A stretch of DNA of 64,000 nt from contig NZ_CP101466.1 of NCBI RefSeq assembly GCF_024362385.1, forward strand, positions 3,658,001-3,722,000, read 5' to 3'. A model generated the notes under the pieces. The model had not been told where the DNA came from. It was given only the letters and a program-made list of their open reading frames with translations, and did no database searches. The stretch is from Arthrobacter sp. DNA4. Lineage in GTDB: Bacteria; Actinomycetota; Actinomycetes; Actinomycetales; Micrococcaceae. Made by a program: the position numbers and the translations under genes. Below, piece by piece: positions 1-8,534 of the stretch (position 1 is its first letter; each line of letters begins with the position of its first letter).

Positions 1-81
1 GACAGTTTGGATACTCCTGTAGCCAATTGGGGCCTGGGGGACGGACACTGATCCCACCAGTCACAATGAGGTGGAGGCGTC

Positions 82-1236
82 ATGAGCATCCCAGGCGGTT
101 CTGATCCATCCGGGCCCGGCGGCGCCGGAAACCCCAACCCCCGGCAGCCGGGCCCAGCCGGTACCCACCGTCCTGCCTGGATCGTTGCCCTTGGCCGTCG
201 CCGCTGGATCGCAGCCCTGCTGGCGCTGGTGCTGGTGGTGGCCGCGGGCATCGCGGTCTTCAGCCTGAACCGGGCTTACCAGGAAGCGCAGCCTGCAGCC
301 ACCCAGACCCAGTCGCCCAGCGCGACCCCCACGCCGACGCCGACTCCCACGGCGTCCGAAACTCCCCCGCCGGCGCCTGCTCCACCGCCGCCACCTGCGC
401 CGATCCCGGACCTGCCCGCGGCCCCAATGAACATCCTGGTCATCGGCAGCGACACCCGCGATGTCCCGGCCCGCGAGGCCGCAGCCCATACGGCAGCCAC
501 CGGTGAACCCCAGGACCAGCGGGCGGACACGCTCATGGTGGTCCACGTTCCTGCCGACCGGCGGAGCCTCTACCTCATCTCCATCAACCGCGACAACTGG
601 GTGGACATCCCCGGGTTCGGCAGCGCCAAGATCAACGCCGCGCTGCAGTACGGCGGCATTGACATGCAGACGGCCACGGTCCAGCAGCTGCTGGGAATCA
701 CCATCGACCACACGCTGATGCTCGATTTTGGCGGGTTCAAGATCCTGGTGGACGGTCTGGGCGGGATCGACGTCAATGTCCCGATCGCCTTCCAGTCCAC
801 CATCGACACCCAGCATGTCTTCAGCGCCGGCGTGAACCACCTCGATGGCCAGGCTGCGCTGGAGTTCTCCCGCGAGCGCCATGCCTTCACAGACGGCGAC
901 TTCCAGCGTGTCCGTGACCAGCAGATCATGCTCCGCGCCATCCTGGGCCGCCTCACCGCGGGCGGTGCCCTCAATGACGTGAATGCGGTGCGGTCGCTGG
1001 TCGATTTTGCCTCCTGCTGCCTCACGGTGGACAGGGGCTTCGATCCCATTCAGGCCGCAATGCTGGCCTACAGCCTGCGGAACCTCGATGTGAACGCCAT
1101 CGGCACCATGACGCTTCCGACGACGGGCTCCGGCTTCGTGGCCGGGCAGTCCGTGCTGTTCCCGGACTACGGGGGCATCGCGGCGGTGGGCGCGGCCCTG
1201 CGGGAGGGCCGGATCGCGGACTTCGCGAAGCCGTAG
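82..1236 (+). CDS. LytR-CpsA-Psr (LCP) family cell-wall glycopolymer ligase
   Basis: A 384-residue membrane protein. LCP enzymes transfer lipid-linked glycopolymers to peptidoglycan outside the membrane. A cytoplasmic Pro/Gly-rich N-terminus is followed by one membrane helix (about residues 48-66), a Pro/Thr/Ala-rich linker (about 70-110) and the LCP domain. The domain opens with MNILVIGSDTRD and holds the conserved RADTLMVV and SINRDNWVDIPG stretches, whose Arg and Asp residues bind the pyrophosphate and metal in this family, and the FGGFKILVDGLGG block. The ATG at 82 has GGAGG about 6 bases upstream. It stands alone; the next gene starts 165 bases later. Family assignment is firm, the polymer attached is unknown. 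Confidence 0.92.
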   Translation: MSIPGGSDPSGPGGAGNPNPRQPGPAGTHRPAWIVALGRRRWIAALLALVLVVAAGIAVFSLNRAYQEAQPAATQTQSPSATPTPTPTPTASETPPPAPAPPPPPAPIPDLPAAPMNILVIGSDTRDVPAREAAAHTAATGEPQDQRADTLMVVHVPADRRSLYLISINRDNWVDIPGFGSAKINAALQYGGIDMQTATVQQLLGITIDHTLMLDFGGFKILVDGLGGIDVNVPIAFQSTIDTQHVFSAGVNHLDGQAALEFSRERHAFTDGDFQRVRDQQIMLRAILGRLTAGGALNDVNAVRSLVDFASCCLTVDRGFDPIQAAMLAYSLRNLDVNAIGTMTLPTTGSGFVAGQSVLFPDYGGIAAVGAALREGRIADFAKP

Positions 1237-1401
1237 CCGGGCGGGGCGCCCATATAAGATTTCGCGGCGCAAATTGCTTTCCGCGGCCCACATGTCAGGG
1301 GCCGCAGGGAACGTGCGGGGCGCGGGTATATTTGCGCGTCGTACACCCCGGGTTCACCCGGCCGCCGGAATTTGTGTGCCGGCCCGGGAAAGCCTGAGGA
1401 C

Positions 1402-3080
1402 ATGACTGAGTCCTCCCAGGCAGGGGTTTCCCGCCGCACCATCGTCAAGAGTTCCGTCCTCGCCGCCGCGCTGGCATCCGTGCCTGCCGCCAACGCTTCG
1501 GCAGCGACCCAATCTCCCGCGGCGTCGCGCTGGTCCGCAACCGGCTCACCCTGCCCAGCGGCATCGCCACCGGCGACGTCACCTCCGATTCCGCCGTCCT
1601 CTGGTCCCGCGCCTCGGGCGCCGGGCGGATGACGGCGGTCCTCCGGGCAGTGGACGACGGCCAGGTCCTGCGCGGGCGCGGCGCCTTCGAGCGGGTCCTC
1701 CGTGGGCCCCGGGCCACCCAGGCCTCGGACTTCACCGCCAAGATCCACGCCGGGAACCTGCCCTCCAACACCCGCTTCGCGCTGGAAATCGGCTTCGAGG
1801 ACGACGGCGGCGTGGCGAGACGGTCAGCGGCAGCTTCCGCACGGCGCCGGACGCCGGGACGGTCAACGGCAGGGGCCGCACCGGCGGGACCAGCAACGGA
1901 GGCGAGGTCCCGGCGTCGTCAGCGCAAAGCTTTGTGTGGACCGGTGACACCGCCGGTCAGGGGTGGGGCATCAACGAGGAGATTGGCGGCATGCGCGGCT
2001 ACCGTGCCATGCACCAGACCCGCCCGGACTTCTTCATCCACTCCGGCGACACCATCTACGCCGACGGCCCTATCGCCGAAACCGTGGTGGAAAAGGACGG
2101 GCAGGTGTGGCGGAACCTGGTCACGGAAGAGGTGTCCAAGGTTGCCGAGACGCTCACCGAGTTCCGCGGCCGGCACCGCTACAACTCCCGGGACGCCAAC
2201 ATGCGGGCCCTGTTCGCGGACGTGCCGGTGATCGCGCAGTGGGATGACCACGAGACGCACAACAACTGGTACCCCGGCCAGATCCTGGATGACTCCCGCT
2301 ACACGGTGCGGGACGTTAACACCCTCGCCGCCCGCGGCCGGCAGGCCTGGCAGGAGAACATGCCCATCGCGGACAGCTCGGCCATTTGGCGTCCGGGAAC
2401 ATTCGACGACGCACGTACCAGTAGCCCGCATCTACCGGAAGATCTCCCGCGGCCCGCAGCTGGACATCTTCTGCCTGGACATGCGCACCTACAAGTCCCC
2501 CAACACCGACGGCAAAGAACCCTACGCCACCGCCATCCTGGGCCAGGAGCAGGTGGACTGGCTGGTCAGCGAGGTCAGCAAGTCCAAGGCCACCTGGAAG
2601 GTGATCGCCAACGACCTCCCGCTGGGCGTCGTGGTGCCGGACGGCCCGGTGAACGAGGAGAGCCTGTCCAACCGCGACGCCGGCGCCCCCTTGGGCCGTG
2701 AACTGGAGCTCGCCGGGGTGCTGAGTGCCTTCAAGCGCAACGGCGTGAAGAACACGGTGTGGCTCACTGCTGACGTGCACTACTGCGCCGCCCACCACTA
2801 CTCCCCCGAACGGGCTGCCTTCACGGACTTCGACCCGTTCTGGGAGTTCGTGGCCGGTCCCATCGCGGCGGGATCGTTCGGCCCCAATGCGATGGACGGC
2901 ACGTTCGGCCCCGAGGTGGTGTTCTCCAAGACCGGGCGCTTCGCCGGCGAGTCCCCCCGCGACGGCGGGAACCAGTTCTTCGGGCACGTCCAGCTGGGTG
3001 AGGACAACAGCTTCACGGTGAGCCTCCGCAACGCCAACGGCGGCACGGTGTTCACCAAGGTCCTGACGCCCGAGCACTGA
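1402..3080 (+). pseudogene. PhoD-like alkaline phosphatase/phosphodiesterase, three frame breaks
   Basis: Reads as a secreted PhoD-family metallophosphatase spread over three frames. The start at 1402 gives a Tat-type signal (SRRTIVKSS, then an Ala-rich core). The frame changes near 1500 (next segment GIATGDVTSDSAVLWSR, the typical PhoD N-terminal domain), again near 1812, and again near 2408. The third segment holds FIHSGDTIYADGP and WDDHETHNNW, and the last holds WKVIANDLPLG and WLTADVHYCAAHHYSP, which supply the Asp, Asn and His metal ligands of the family. All catalytic blocks are present, so the gene is either recently inactivated or hit by sequencing indels. PhoD enzymes release phosphate from phosphodiesters outside the cell. 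Followed by a histidine phosphatase gene in the same direction. Confidence 0.85.
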
Positions 3081-3252
3081 CTTCGGTTCCATCCCCTGCT
3101 GTTGCGATGGCGGCGGCGGCCCGCGCACCCACGGTGCCCTGCCGCCGTCGTCCGTTATTTTCTGCCGCCCCCTGGGTACGCCGTTGGTAGTGTTCCTGCA
3201 TTCGGCACGGCATGTGGCGGTGTTATTTGCTCGGCGAGGACGGGGTGGTTTT

Positions 3253-4044
3253 GTGAACGGCGGATCTTCGAACGACGACGGCCTGACGGAGGCGGTCCAG
3301 GAGGCCGGGGCGGTGGAGCTGCTGCTGATCCGGCATGGCGAGAGCGAAGGCAACGTTGCGGCCACCGAGGCGCGTGAGGCCGGCGTGGAGGTCATCCAGG
3401 TTCCCGCCCGGGACGCGGACGTGGACCTCTCCGGAACGGGCAGGGACCAGGCCAAGGCGCTGGGCACCGCGCTGGCGCGGATTGCCGGGGAGTTCCGCCC
3501 GGACGCAGTGGTTTCCTCCCCCTATGCGCGCGCCCGGCAGACGGCTGAGATTGCGGTGGAAACCGCCGGCTGGCCGCTGGAGGTGCGCATTGATGAGCGG
3601 CTCCGCGACCGCGAGCTCGGCATCCTGGACCGGCTCACCCGCCTGGGCGTCGAGAACCGCTACCCCGAGGAATCCGAGCGCCGGGAATGGCTGGGCAAGC
3701 TGTACTACCGGCCGCCGGGAGGGGAATCCTGGGCCGACGTGGCGCTGCGGCTGCGGTCGGTGCTGGCGGAACTTAACAACCTGGGCACCGGCCACCGCGT
3801 GATGCTGGTGTGCCACGACGCCGTGATCATGCTGTTCCGGTACGTGCTCGAAGGACTCAGCGAAAAGGAACTCCTGGACCTCGCGGCCACAGAAGCCATC
3901 CTCAACGCCTCGATCACCCGGTTCGTCCGGCCCTCCGGGGTGGGGCCGTGGACGCTGGAAAGCTTCAACGTGGCCGACCACCTGGCGGAGCAGGGCGTTG
4001 CTGTCACCGAGCACGCGGGAGACACCAGTGTCCGGCCGCGGTGA
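3253..4044 (+). CDS. Histidine phosphatase (phosphoglycerate mutase-like) family protein
   Basis: About 263 residues from the GTG at 3253, preceded by GAGGA at 3236; a TTG at 3184 in the same frame is a less likely start. The catalytic RHG motif lies in LLLIRHGESEGN, the second conserved block in VVSSPYARARQTAEIA, and the second catalytic His in LVCHDAVIM. These identify a branch-1 histidine phosphatase that works through a phosphohistidine. The substrate cannot be read from the sequence; members hydrolyse sugar phosphates, nucleotides or prenyl diphosphates. The 3' end overlaps nnrD by 17 bases, so the two are probably co-transcribed. Confidence 0.88.
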   Translation: MNGGSSNDDGLTEAVQEAGAVELLLIRHGESEGNVAATEAREAGVEVIQVPARDADVDLSGTGRDQAKALGTALARIAGEFRPDAVVSSPYARARQTAEIAVETAGWPLEVRIDERLRDRELGILDRLTRLGVENRYPEESERREWLGKLYYRPPGGESWADVALRLRSVLAELNNLGTGHRVMLVCHDAVIMLFRYVLEGLSEKELLDLAATEAILNASITRFVRPSGVGPWTLESFNVADHLAEQGVAVTEHAGDTSVRPR

Positions 4045-4957
4045 CCCCTCCGGCGCCACCTTGGTAGCGCCGTCACTCCTGCGCGAATGGCCGCTGCCGG
4101 CGCCGGGCGCGGACAAGTATTCACGCGGGTCGGTGCTGGTGGTGGGCGGGGCCCGGGCCACTCCCGGCGCTGCACTGCTGGCCGGGGTTTCGGCCCTGCG
4201 CGCGGGGGCCGGGAAGCTCACACTGGCGGTGGCGGAATCGGTGGCCGTGCAGCTGGGGGTTGCTTTGCCGGAGTGCGGCGCCATTGGCCTGCCGGAAACC
4301 CCGGGGGGATCCGTCAAACCGGAGCTGGCGCCAATAGCCTCCTACCTGGACCGGGCGGACGCCCTGCTGGTGGGGCCCGGACTGGATGATCCGGACCTGG
4401 CCGGCGAACTGCTCGAGGCGCTGCTGGAACACGAGGCAAGCCGTGACGGCAGCTCCGATCCTGACGGCACTGAAGGACCCGCCATCGTCCTCGATGCCTA
4501 CGCACTGGCCGCCCTGGTGCACCTCGAGGACCAGCTGGACCCCTGGCGCGGCCGGCTGATCCTCACCCCGAACCCCACGGAAGCGGGGATCCTGCTGGGA
4601 CGGGATGTGGAGGACCTCGAAAAAGACCTCCCGGAGATCTCCGCGAAGTTCGGCGCCGTGGTCAGCTGCCAGGGGCTCATCACCCAGCCGCCCGGGCTGG
4701 AGCCGGACGAGCCCGAACTGTGGAAAATCACCACGGGGTACGGCGGCCTGGGCACCTCCGGCAGCGGCGACGTCCTGGCCGGAGCGATTGCCGGGCTCCG
4801 GGCCCGCGGAACCACCGGCGCCCAGGCGGCCTGCTGGGGCACCCACCTGCACGCGGCGGCGGCTGACCGGCTGGCGAGCAGGCTGGGGCCGCTGGGATTC
4901 CTGGCCCGCGAACTCGCCGAGGAACTGCCCGCCCTGATGCTGGAACTCAGTGTCTGA
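4028..4957 (+). CDS. nnrD: ADP-dependent (S)-NAD(P)H-hydrate dehydratase
   Basis: About 309 residues, single YjeF C-terminal (ribokinase-like) domain. The enzyme removes water from the S form of hydrated NADH or NADPH using ADP, repairing damaged nicotinamide cofactors in the cytoplasm. Visible motifs are GSVLVVGGARATPGAALLAG near the N-terminus, the LTPNPTEAG block and the nucleotide-binding GTSGSGDVLAGAIAGL near the C-terminus. The epimerase domain (NnrE) fused in many bacteria is absent here. The GTG at 4028 lies inside the end of the preceding phosphatase gene and has GGAGA upstream. No frame break. Confidence 0.9.
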   Translation: MSGRGDPSGATLVAPSLLREWPLPAPGADKYSRGSVLVVGGARATPGAALLAGVSALRAGAGKLTLAVAESVAVQLGVALPECGAIGLPETPGGSVKPELAPIASYLDRADALLVGPGLDDPDLAGELLEALLEHEASRDGSSDPDGTEGPAIVLDAYALAALVHLEDQLDPWRGRLILTPNPTEAGILLGRDVEDLEKDLPEISAKFGAVVSCQGLITQPPGLEPDEPELWKITTGYGGLGTSGSGDVLAGAIAGLRARGTTGAQAACWGTHLHAAAADRLASRLGPLGFLARELAEELPALMLELSV

Positions 4958-4993
4958 CGCAAGGCCCCGGCGGCGGGACCCGGACGCGTGGAT

Positions 4994-5017
4994 GGCCCCC
5001 GGCCGAAGCCGGGGGCC
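4994..5017 (+). terminator. Hairpin after nnrD
   Basis: Perfect 10-bp stem (GGCCCCCGGC and its complement) closed by a CGAA tetraloop, 37 bases after the nnrD stop. There is no T tract, so it may be a weak terminator or an mRNA-end stabiliser. Confidence 0.5.
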
Positions 5018-5141
5018 ACCGTGGCGGGAGGTTAAGGCCTACGCTGCCGATGCGCTGTCTGGCGCTGTGGCGTGCACAGAATGGCGATTCGCCCCGAAAA
5101 GGCAGCCAACAGATGTGCCCGTCTCCCGGTCCTGTGTGAAA

Positions 5142-5564
5142 CTAAGCGGCGATTTCCTGCTTTGCCCCCTTCGTTTCGATCTCGATCTTGCGCGGCTTGG
5201 CCTTTTCGGCGACCGGAATGCGCAGCGTCAGGACTCCTGCGTCGTAGCTGGCCTTGACATGTTCGGTGTCCAGGGTGTCGCCAAGGATCAGCTGGCGGCT
5301 GAAGACGCCGCGCGGCCGTTCAGAGGCGACCAGTTCGGTGTCCTTGCCCGCCGGGTCCGGGCGTTCGGCCCGCACCGTCAGGACATTCCGTTCAACGTCC
5401 AGGTCCACCGAGTCCACCGAAACGCCGGGCAAATCGAAGGCCACGACGAATTCCTGGTCCTCACGCCATGCATCCATCGGCATCGCCGCCGGGCGTGCAG
5501 CCGTGCCGAGGACCTGCTGGGCCAGCCTGTCCAGCTCGCGGAACGGATCGGTTCGCATCAACAT
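5142..5564 (-). CDS. Hsp20/alpha-crystallin family small heat-shock protein
   Basis: 140 residues, normal for a bacterial small heat-shock protein. The alpha-crystallin domain covers about residues 30-130: [17 protein letters not shown] opens it, and [19 protein letters not shown] is the conserved closing strand with the A-x-x-x-G-V-L-T-(I/L) signature. It binds unfolding proteins in an ATP-independent way. The ATG at 5564 has GGAGGG 7 bases upstream; further upstream in-frame codons lack such a site. A 26-bp inverted repeat at 5606-5631 sits in the promoter region and probably controls it. Confidence 0.93.
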   Translation of the reverse strand: MLMRTDPFRELDRLAQQVLGTAARPAAMPMDAWREDQEFVVAFDLPGVSVDSVDLDVERNVLTVRAERPDPAGKDTELVASERPRGVFSRQLILGDTLDTEHVKASYDAGVLTLRIPVAEKAKPRKIEIETKGAKQEIAA

Positions 5565-5605
5565 GGCTCTCCCTCCTCGTAAGAGATGGTCCAACACAGT
5601 TTCCG

Positions 5606-5631
5606 TATCAGCCGATCTGTAGTGGCTGATA
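5606..5631 (-). promoter_or_regulatory. Candidate operator upstream of hsp20
   Basis: Perfect inverted repeat with 8-bp arms TATCAGCC and GGCTGATA separated by 10 bases, 42-67 bases upstream of the hsp20 ATG. It differs from the CIRCE (HrcA) and HAIR (HspR) heat-shock operators, so the cognate regulator is not known. Confidence 0.55.
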
Positions 5632-5716
5632 TAGATTTTGTAGCACTGCAGCAGCAAGTCTGCAAGGGCTTGCGGCAGCGGATTCCGGTGGATTTCCTGC
5701 CCCTGCCCGGGCACGG

Positions 5717-5766
5717 AAAAAGGGCCTTCCACCTGCGCACGCGCAGCCGGCAGAAGGCCCCTTTTA
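5717..5766 (-). terminator. Rho-independent terminator of the Pro-rich small gene
   Basis: Arms around GAAGGCCC pair across a GC-rich loop, and on the minus strand the stem ends in a T5 run. It begins 11 bases after the stop codon of the gene at 5777-5974. Confidence 0.7.
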
Positions 5767-5776
5767 AAGTTCGCGG

Positions 5777-5974
5777 TCAGTCCCTGGTGGGGTCCGGACG
5801 GAGCGGAGCAGGGCCTGGATCCGGGACGGGCAACGGGCCCGGGGGCGCCGGCGCAGGGAACGGATTCGGGGACGGCGGGCCGGGCGGCCGTGGCTGGGTG
5901 GGGTCCGGGGACGTGGGCTCCGGGCCGGGGTCCGGCGGAAACGGCTCAGGTTCGTGCACTGGCGGGATGGTCAT
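5777..5974 (-). CDS. Small proline-rich protein of unknown function
   Basis: 65 residues, about 40 per cent Pro, with acidic [17 protein letters not shown] runs; certainly unstructured. I do not recognise a family. Support for a real gene comes from a purine-rich ribosome-binding site (GAGAGGGGAAG) just before the ATG at 5974 and a strong terminator right after the stop. It has no signal peptide or membrane segment. It lies between hsp20 and the FAD monooxygenase, in the same direction, with its own short leader. Confidence 0.55.
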   Translation of the reverse strand: MTIPPVHEPEPFPPDPGPEPTSPDPTQPRPPGPPSPNPFPAPAPPGPLPVPDPGPAPLRPDPTRD

Positions 5975-6157
5975 GAACTTCCCCTCTCACACTGGGCGGA
6001 TGTGCCTTGGACTGACCAGACTACGCTTGCCGTCCGCCCGCAACCACCCTCTCCCTCCCCCGGGTTGCTCCATCAGGTTTGGTCCCTAAACACCGGTTTT
6101 AGGAGCCATAAGTGATGGAGCATTCCGACGGCGGGAGGTTACCAAGGTGGGCCGCGT

Positions 6158-7819
6158 TCAGCCGGGTGCGGCACCGACCAGCCGAAGCCAGGCACGCAGC
6201 TGGACCGGGTCCGTCTCGCCGCAGCGGAATCCCACGTACCCGTCGGGGCGGACCGCAACCACACCCTGCCCGGGGTGGCTGGTGAGCCGGTGGACGTGGA
6301 GCAGCGGGCCCTGCCCCTCCGCCGGCAGGAGGGTGCGGAGGGCAGCCGAAGCGACCGGTTCGGCGTCGCGCTCCAGTAAAAGGTGGATACCCGGCACGGA
6401 GGTCAGTTCGTGAAGGCGGACCAGCTTACCGTCGACCGAAACCGACGCATCCGGCAACCGTGCTCCCGGCCTCGGCCACGCTTTGGCCGGAGGCGTGCCG
6501 TCACGGGAAATGACGCTGTTCCGGTAGTGCACGAACGGCTGAGCCAGCAGCCTGATGCCCTTGGACGTGAGCCACCGCTGCCGGAGCAACATCGGCAGGG
6601 CCGGAGCAAGGAGGGGAAGGACGTTCCGGGCAAGGCGGGCGGCGGGATGCGGTGAGGCTTCTCCAAAAAAGATGACATGCGTCAGTGCCAGCACCCGCCG
6701 GGCGGCAAGCCGCCGCTCCTGCCCATAGGTTTCCAGCAGTTCCGGGAGCGGCCTGCCTGCCGTCGAGGCGAAACCGAGCTTCCAGCCCAGATTAAGGGCG
6801 TCGAGGATGCCGTTGTTCATGCCCTGGCCGCCTGCCGGGGAATGGGCGTGCGCGGCATCACCGGCCAGGAAAATGGGATCATTGCCGAACGTACTGGCAA
6901 TCCTGTGCTGCAGCGGTATCTGCGCCGACCAGCGCACCTCGCGGACTGCGGCGCCGAGCCCCGACTCCCGGACCAGGCGCGCCACCTCCTCCGCCGGGAC
7001 GGGCGGACCCAGCTGGCCGAAGCGCGCATCGGGTGAGGGCACTGCCGGGCGGGTGGCCAGCATCCGCCAGGTGGCCCCCTCACCCAGGGCGAAGAGGAAG
7101 ACCAGCCCCGCCTGCCCCACGGCGACGTGCAGCAGCCCGGAGTCCAGGGAACCATCCAGTTCCAGGTCGGCCATCACCGCTTCCACCCCATACGGGCCGC
7201 CGCGCCACTGAGCGCCGAGGAGGCCCCTGACCGTACTCGACTGCCCGTCACAGCCCGCGAGAAACCGGCTGCGATGCACTCCGCGGCCGCCGTGAACGTC
7301 CTGCAGATCGGCGTGTACGGGTCCTTCCGAAAGCGCCGGCACTCCGCCGCTTTCCGCTGTGAGGCCGTGGAAGAGTCCGCGGAATTCGACGCCCCAGTCC
7401 ACAGGCACGCCCCTGGCGTGGAGGGCCTGCCAGAGAACGTCCTCGACGTCGGCCTGGCGGACCAGGGTCAGGTGCGGGAAGGCGGTGTCCGGGAGGTCGG
7501 CGTGGCCGAGCCGTGCCTCGACTGTACGGCGGCCCAGGTGGATGCGTGCTTCGGGGGTGGTGTCCGCGCGGTTCAGCAGTTCCTCGGTCACCCCGAGCGG
7601 GCGCAGGCCCTCAAGGGCCCGGGCATGCAGCATCATGGCCCGGGACGGGCGGACCCGGTGTTCACGCCGGTCCACCACCCGGACGGTGGCGCCGTGCGCA
7701 TGGGCCTGAAGGGCCGTGGCGAGCCCCGCGGGCCCCGCGCCCACCACTAGGACGTCGGTGTCCGCCGTCGGACTTTTCCCGCCCGCCATGCCCGCGCCCT
7801 CATCATTCCTGCCCGTCAT
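6158..7819 (-). CDS. FAD-dependent aromatic monooxygenase (PHBH-like)
   Basis: About 553 residues. The N-terminal VLVVGAGPAGLATAL is the FAD-binding GxGxxG fold, GCDGQSSTVR is the DG motif, and FLAGDAAHAHSPAGGQGMN is the GD motif binding the FAD ribityl chain. This is the class A flavoprotein hydroxylase pattern found in MhpA-like and rifampicin-type monooxygenases, which use NAD(P)H and O2 to hydroxylate aromatic compounds. The C-terminal 150 residues match the thioredoxin-like tail of this group. The ATG at 7819 overlaps the upstream gene's TGA (ATGA), so it is translated from the same mRNA. The substrate is unknown. Confidence 0.88.
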   Translation of the reverse strand: MTGRNDEGAGMAGGKSPTADTDVLVVGAGPAGLATALQAHAHGATVRVVDRREHRVRPSRAMMLHARALEGLRPLGVTEELLNRADTTPEARIHLGRRTVEARLGHADLPDTAFPHLTLVRQADVEDVLWQALHARGVPVDWGVEFRGLFHGLTAESGGVPALSEGPVHADLQDVHGGRGVHRSRFLAGCDGQSSTVRGLLGAQWRGGPYGVEAVMADLELDGSLDSGLLHVAVGQAGLVFLFALGEGATWRMLATRPAVPSPDARFGQLGPPVPAEEVARLVRESGLGAAVREVRWSAQIPLQHRIASTFGNDPIFLAGDAAHAHSPAGGQGMNNGILDALNLGWKLGFASTAGRPLPELLETYGQERRLAARRVLALTHVIFFGEASPHPAARLARNVLPLLAPALPMLLRQRWLTSKGIRLLAQPFVHYRNSVISRDGTPPAKAWPRPGARLPDASVSVDGKLVRLHELTSVPGIHLLLERDAEPVASAALRTLLPAEGQGPLLHVHRLTSHPGQGVVAVRPDGYVGFRCGETDPVQLRAWLRLVGAAPG

Positions 7820-8379
7820 GCCTCGGCAAGGAGCCGCCACCAGGCGTGGTCGGACGACGATGCCGCCAGCATCCGGGCGGGGTCAGCGAGCACCTCGTCC
7901 CGGCGCAGCCCGGGAAGGACCTTGTAGCTGATGGAGCCGGGAACACTGACCAGTTCCAGGATCCGCCAGAGGGCCGCAGCATACTTGCGGGCCTGCTCGG
8001 CGCCGTCCCACTCGTACAACCCGCGGTAGGCGCCGAACGTGTCGTGGGCGCACCAGAGCTTGGAGACAAAGCCCGGGAACCCCACGAACAACGGTGTATT
8101 CAGCAGGCTTTCCACCTCGAACAGGCGGTGCGCCCGCCCCCGCACCCACCTGAGCGTGAACGCCACCACCAGCACGCAGGGCTCGCTTGGCTGGCGGTCG
8201 ACGGCGGTCTCCCGGTAGACGCGCGATGTGCTTCCGTCCGCGAAGCGCAGCACCCGGCCCACATGGTCTTTGGGAAGATGCACCCGCCGCCGGGCGAGCA
8301 TAATGCATGACGTTCCCACACCGCGGGTAACGGCAAGCCATGCGGTGGGCCGGGGAGCAGGTCCGGTTTCGGGGGTCAT
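7816..8379 (-). CDS. Conserved hypothetical protein, partner of the FAD monooxygenase
   Basis: 187 residues of unrecognised family. No signal peptide or membrane helix. The segment with FVSKLWCAHDTFGAYRGLYE and the following WDGAEQARKYAAALWRIL resembles the dimeric alpha/beta-barrel proteins such as YdhR-like mono-oxygenases, where flow of Phe, Trp and Tyr lines a small-molecule pocket, but this is only a resemblance by eye. It is translationally coupled to the flavin monooxygenase gene through a 4-base ATGA overlap, which suggests a shared substrate or a two-part enzyme. Confidence 0.7.
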   Translation of the reverse strand: MTPETGPAPRPTAWLAVTRGVGTSCIMLARRRVHLPKDHVGRVLRFADGSTSRVYRETAVDRQPSEPCVLVVAFTLRWVRGRAHRLFEVESLLNTPLFVGFPGFVSKLWCAHDTFGAYRGLYEWDGAEQARKYAAALWRILELVSVPGSISYKVLPGLRRDEVLADPARMLAASSSDHAWWRLLAEA

Positions 8380-8497
8380 CGTGTTCTCCTCTCCCTGCGC
8401 ACCTCAGCGCCCTTCCAGCCTGCCCGGCACTGCTGAGGGGTCCCAGAGTCTTTCGCCCTCCTTTCCGCTCGCCGCCTCTCCCCCGTCAGCGAACGTC

Positions 8498-8534
8498 CTG
8501 CCGACTTGCCGGAGGGGTCTATATATTGAATCCA
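8498..8534 (+). promoter_or_regulatory. Probable promoter giving a leaderless mRNA for the S9 peptidase
   Basis: TATATT at 8522-8527 ends 7 bases before the ATG at 8534, so transcription would start at or next to the A of the start codon. A weak -35 candidate CTGCCG lies at 8498-8503. No Shine-Dalgarno sequence sits at a useful distance. Confidence 0.5.

Noticed and set aside
61..1293. Long open frame on the minus strand opposite the LCP gene
   Set aside because: It mirrors the codon bias of the plus-strand gene, has no recognisable domain, and consists of Arg/Gly/His-rich low-complexity sequence typical of antisense frames in GC-rich DNA.
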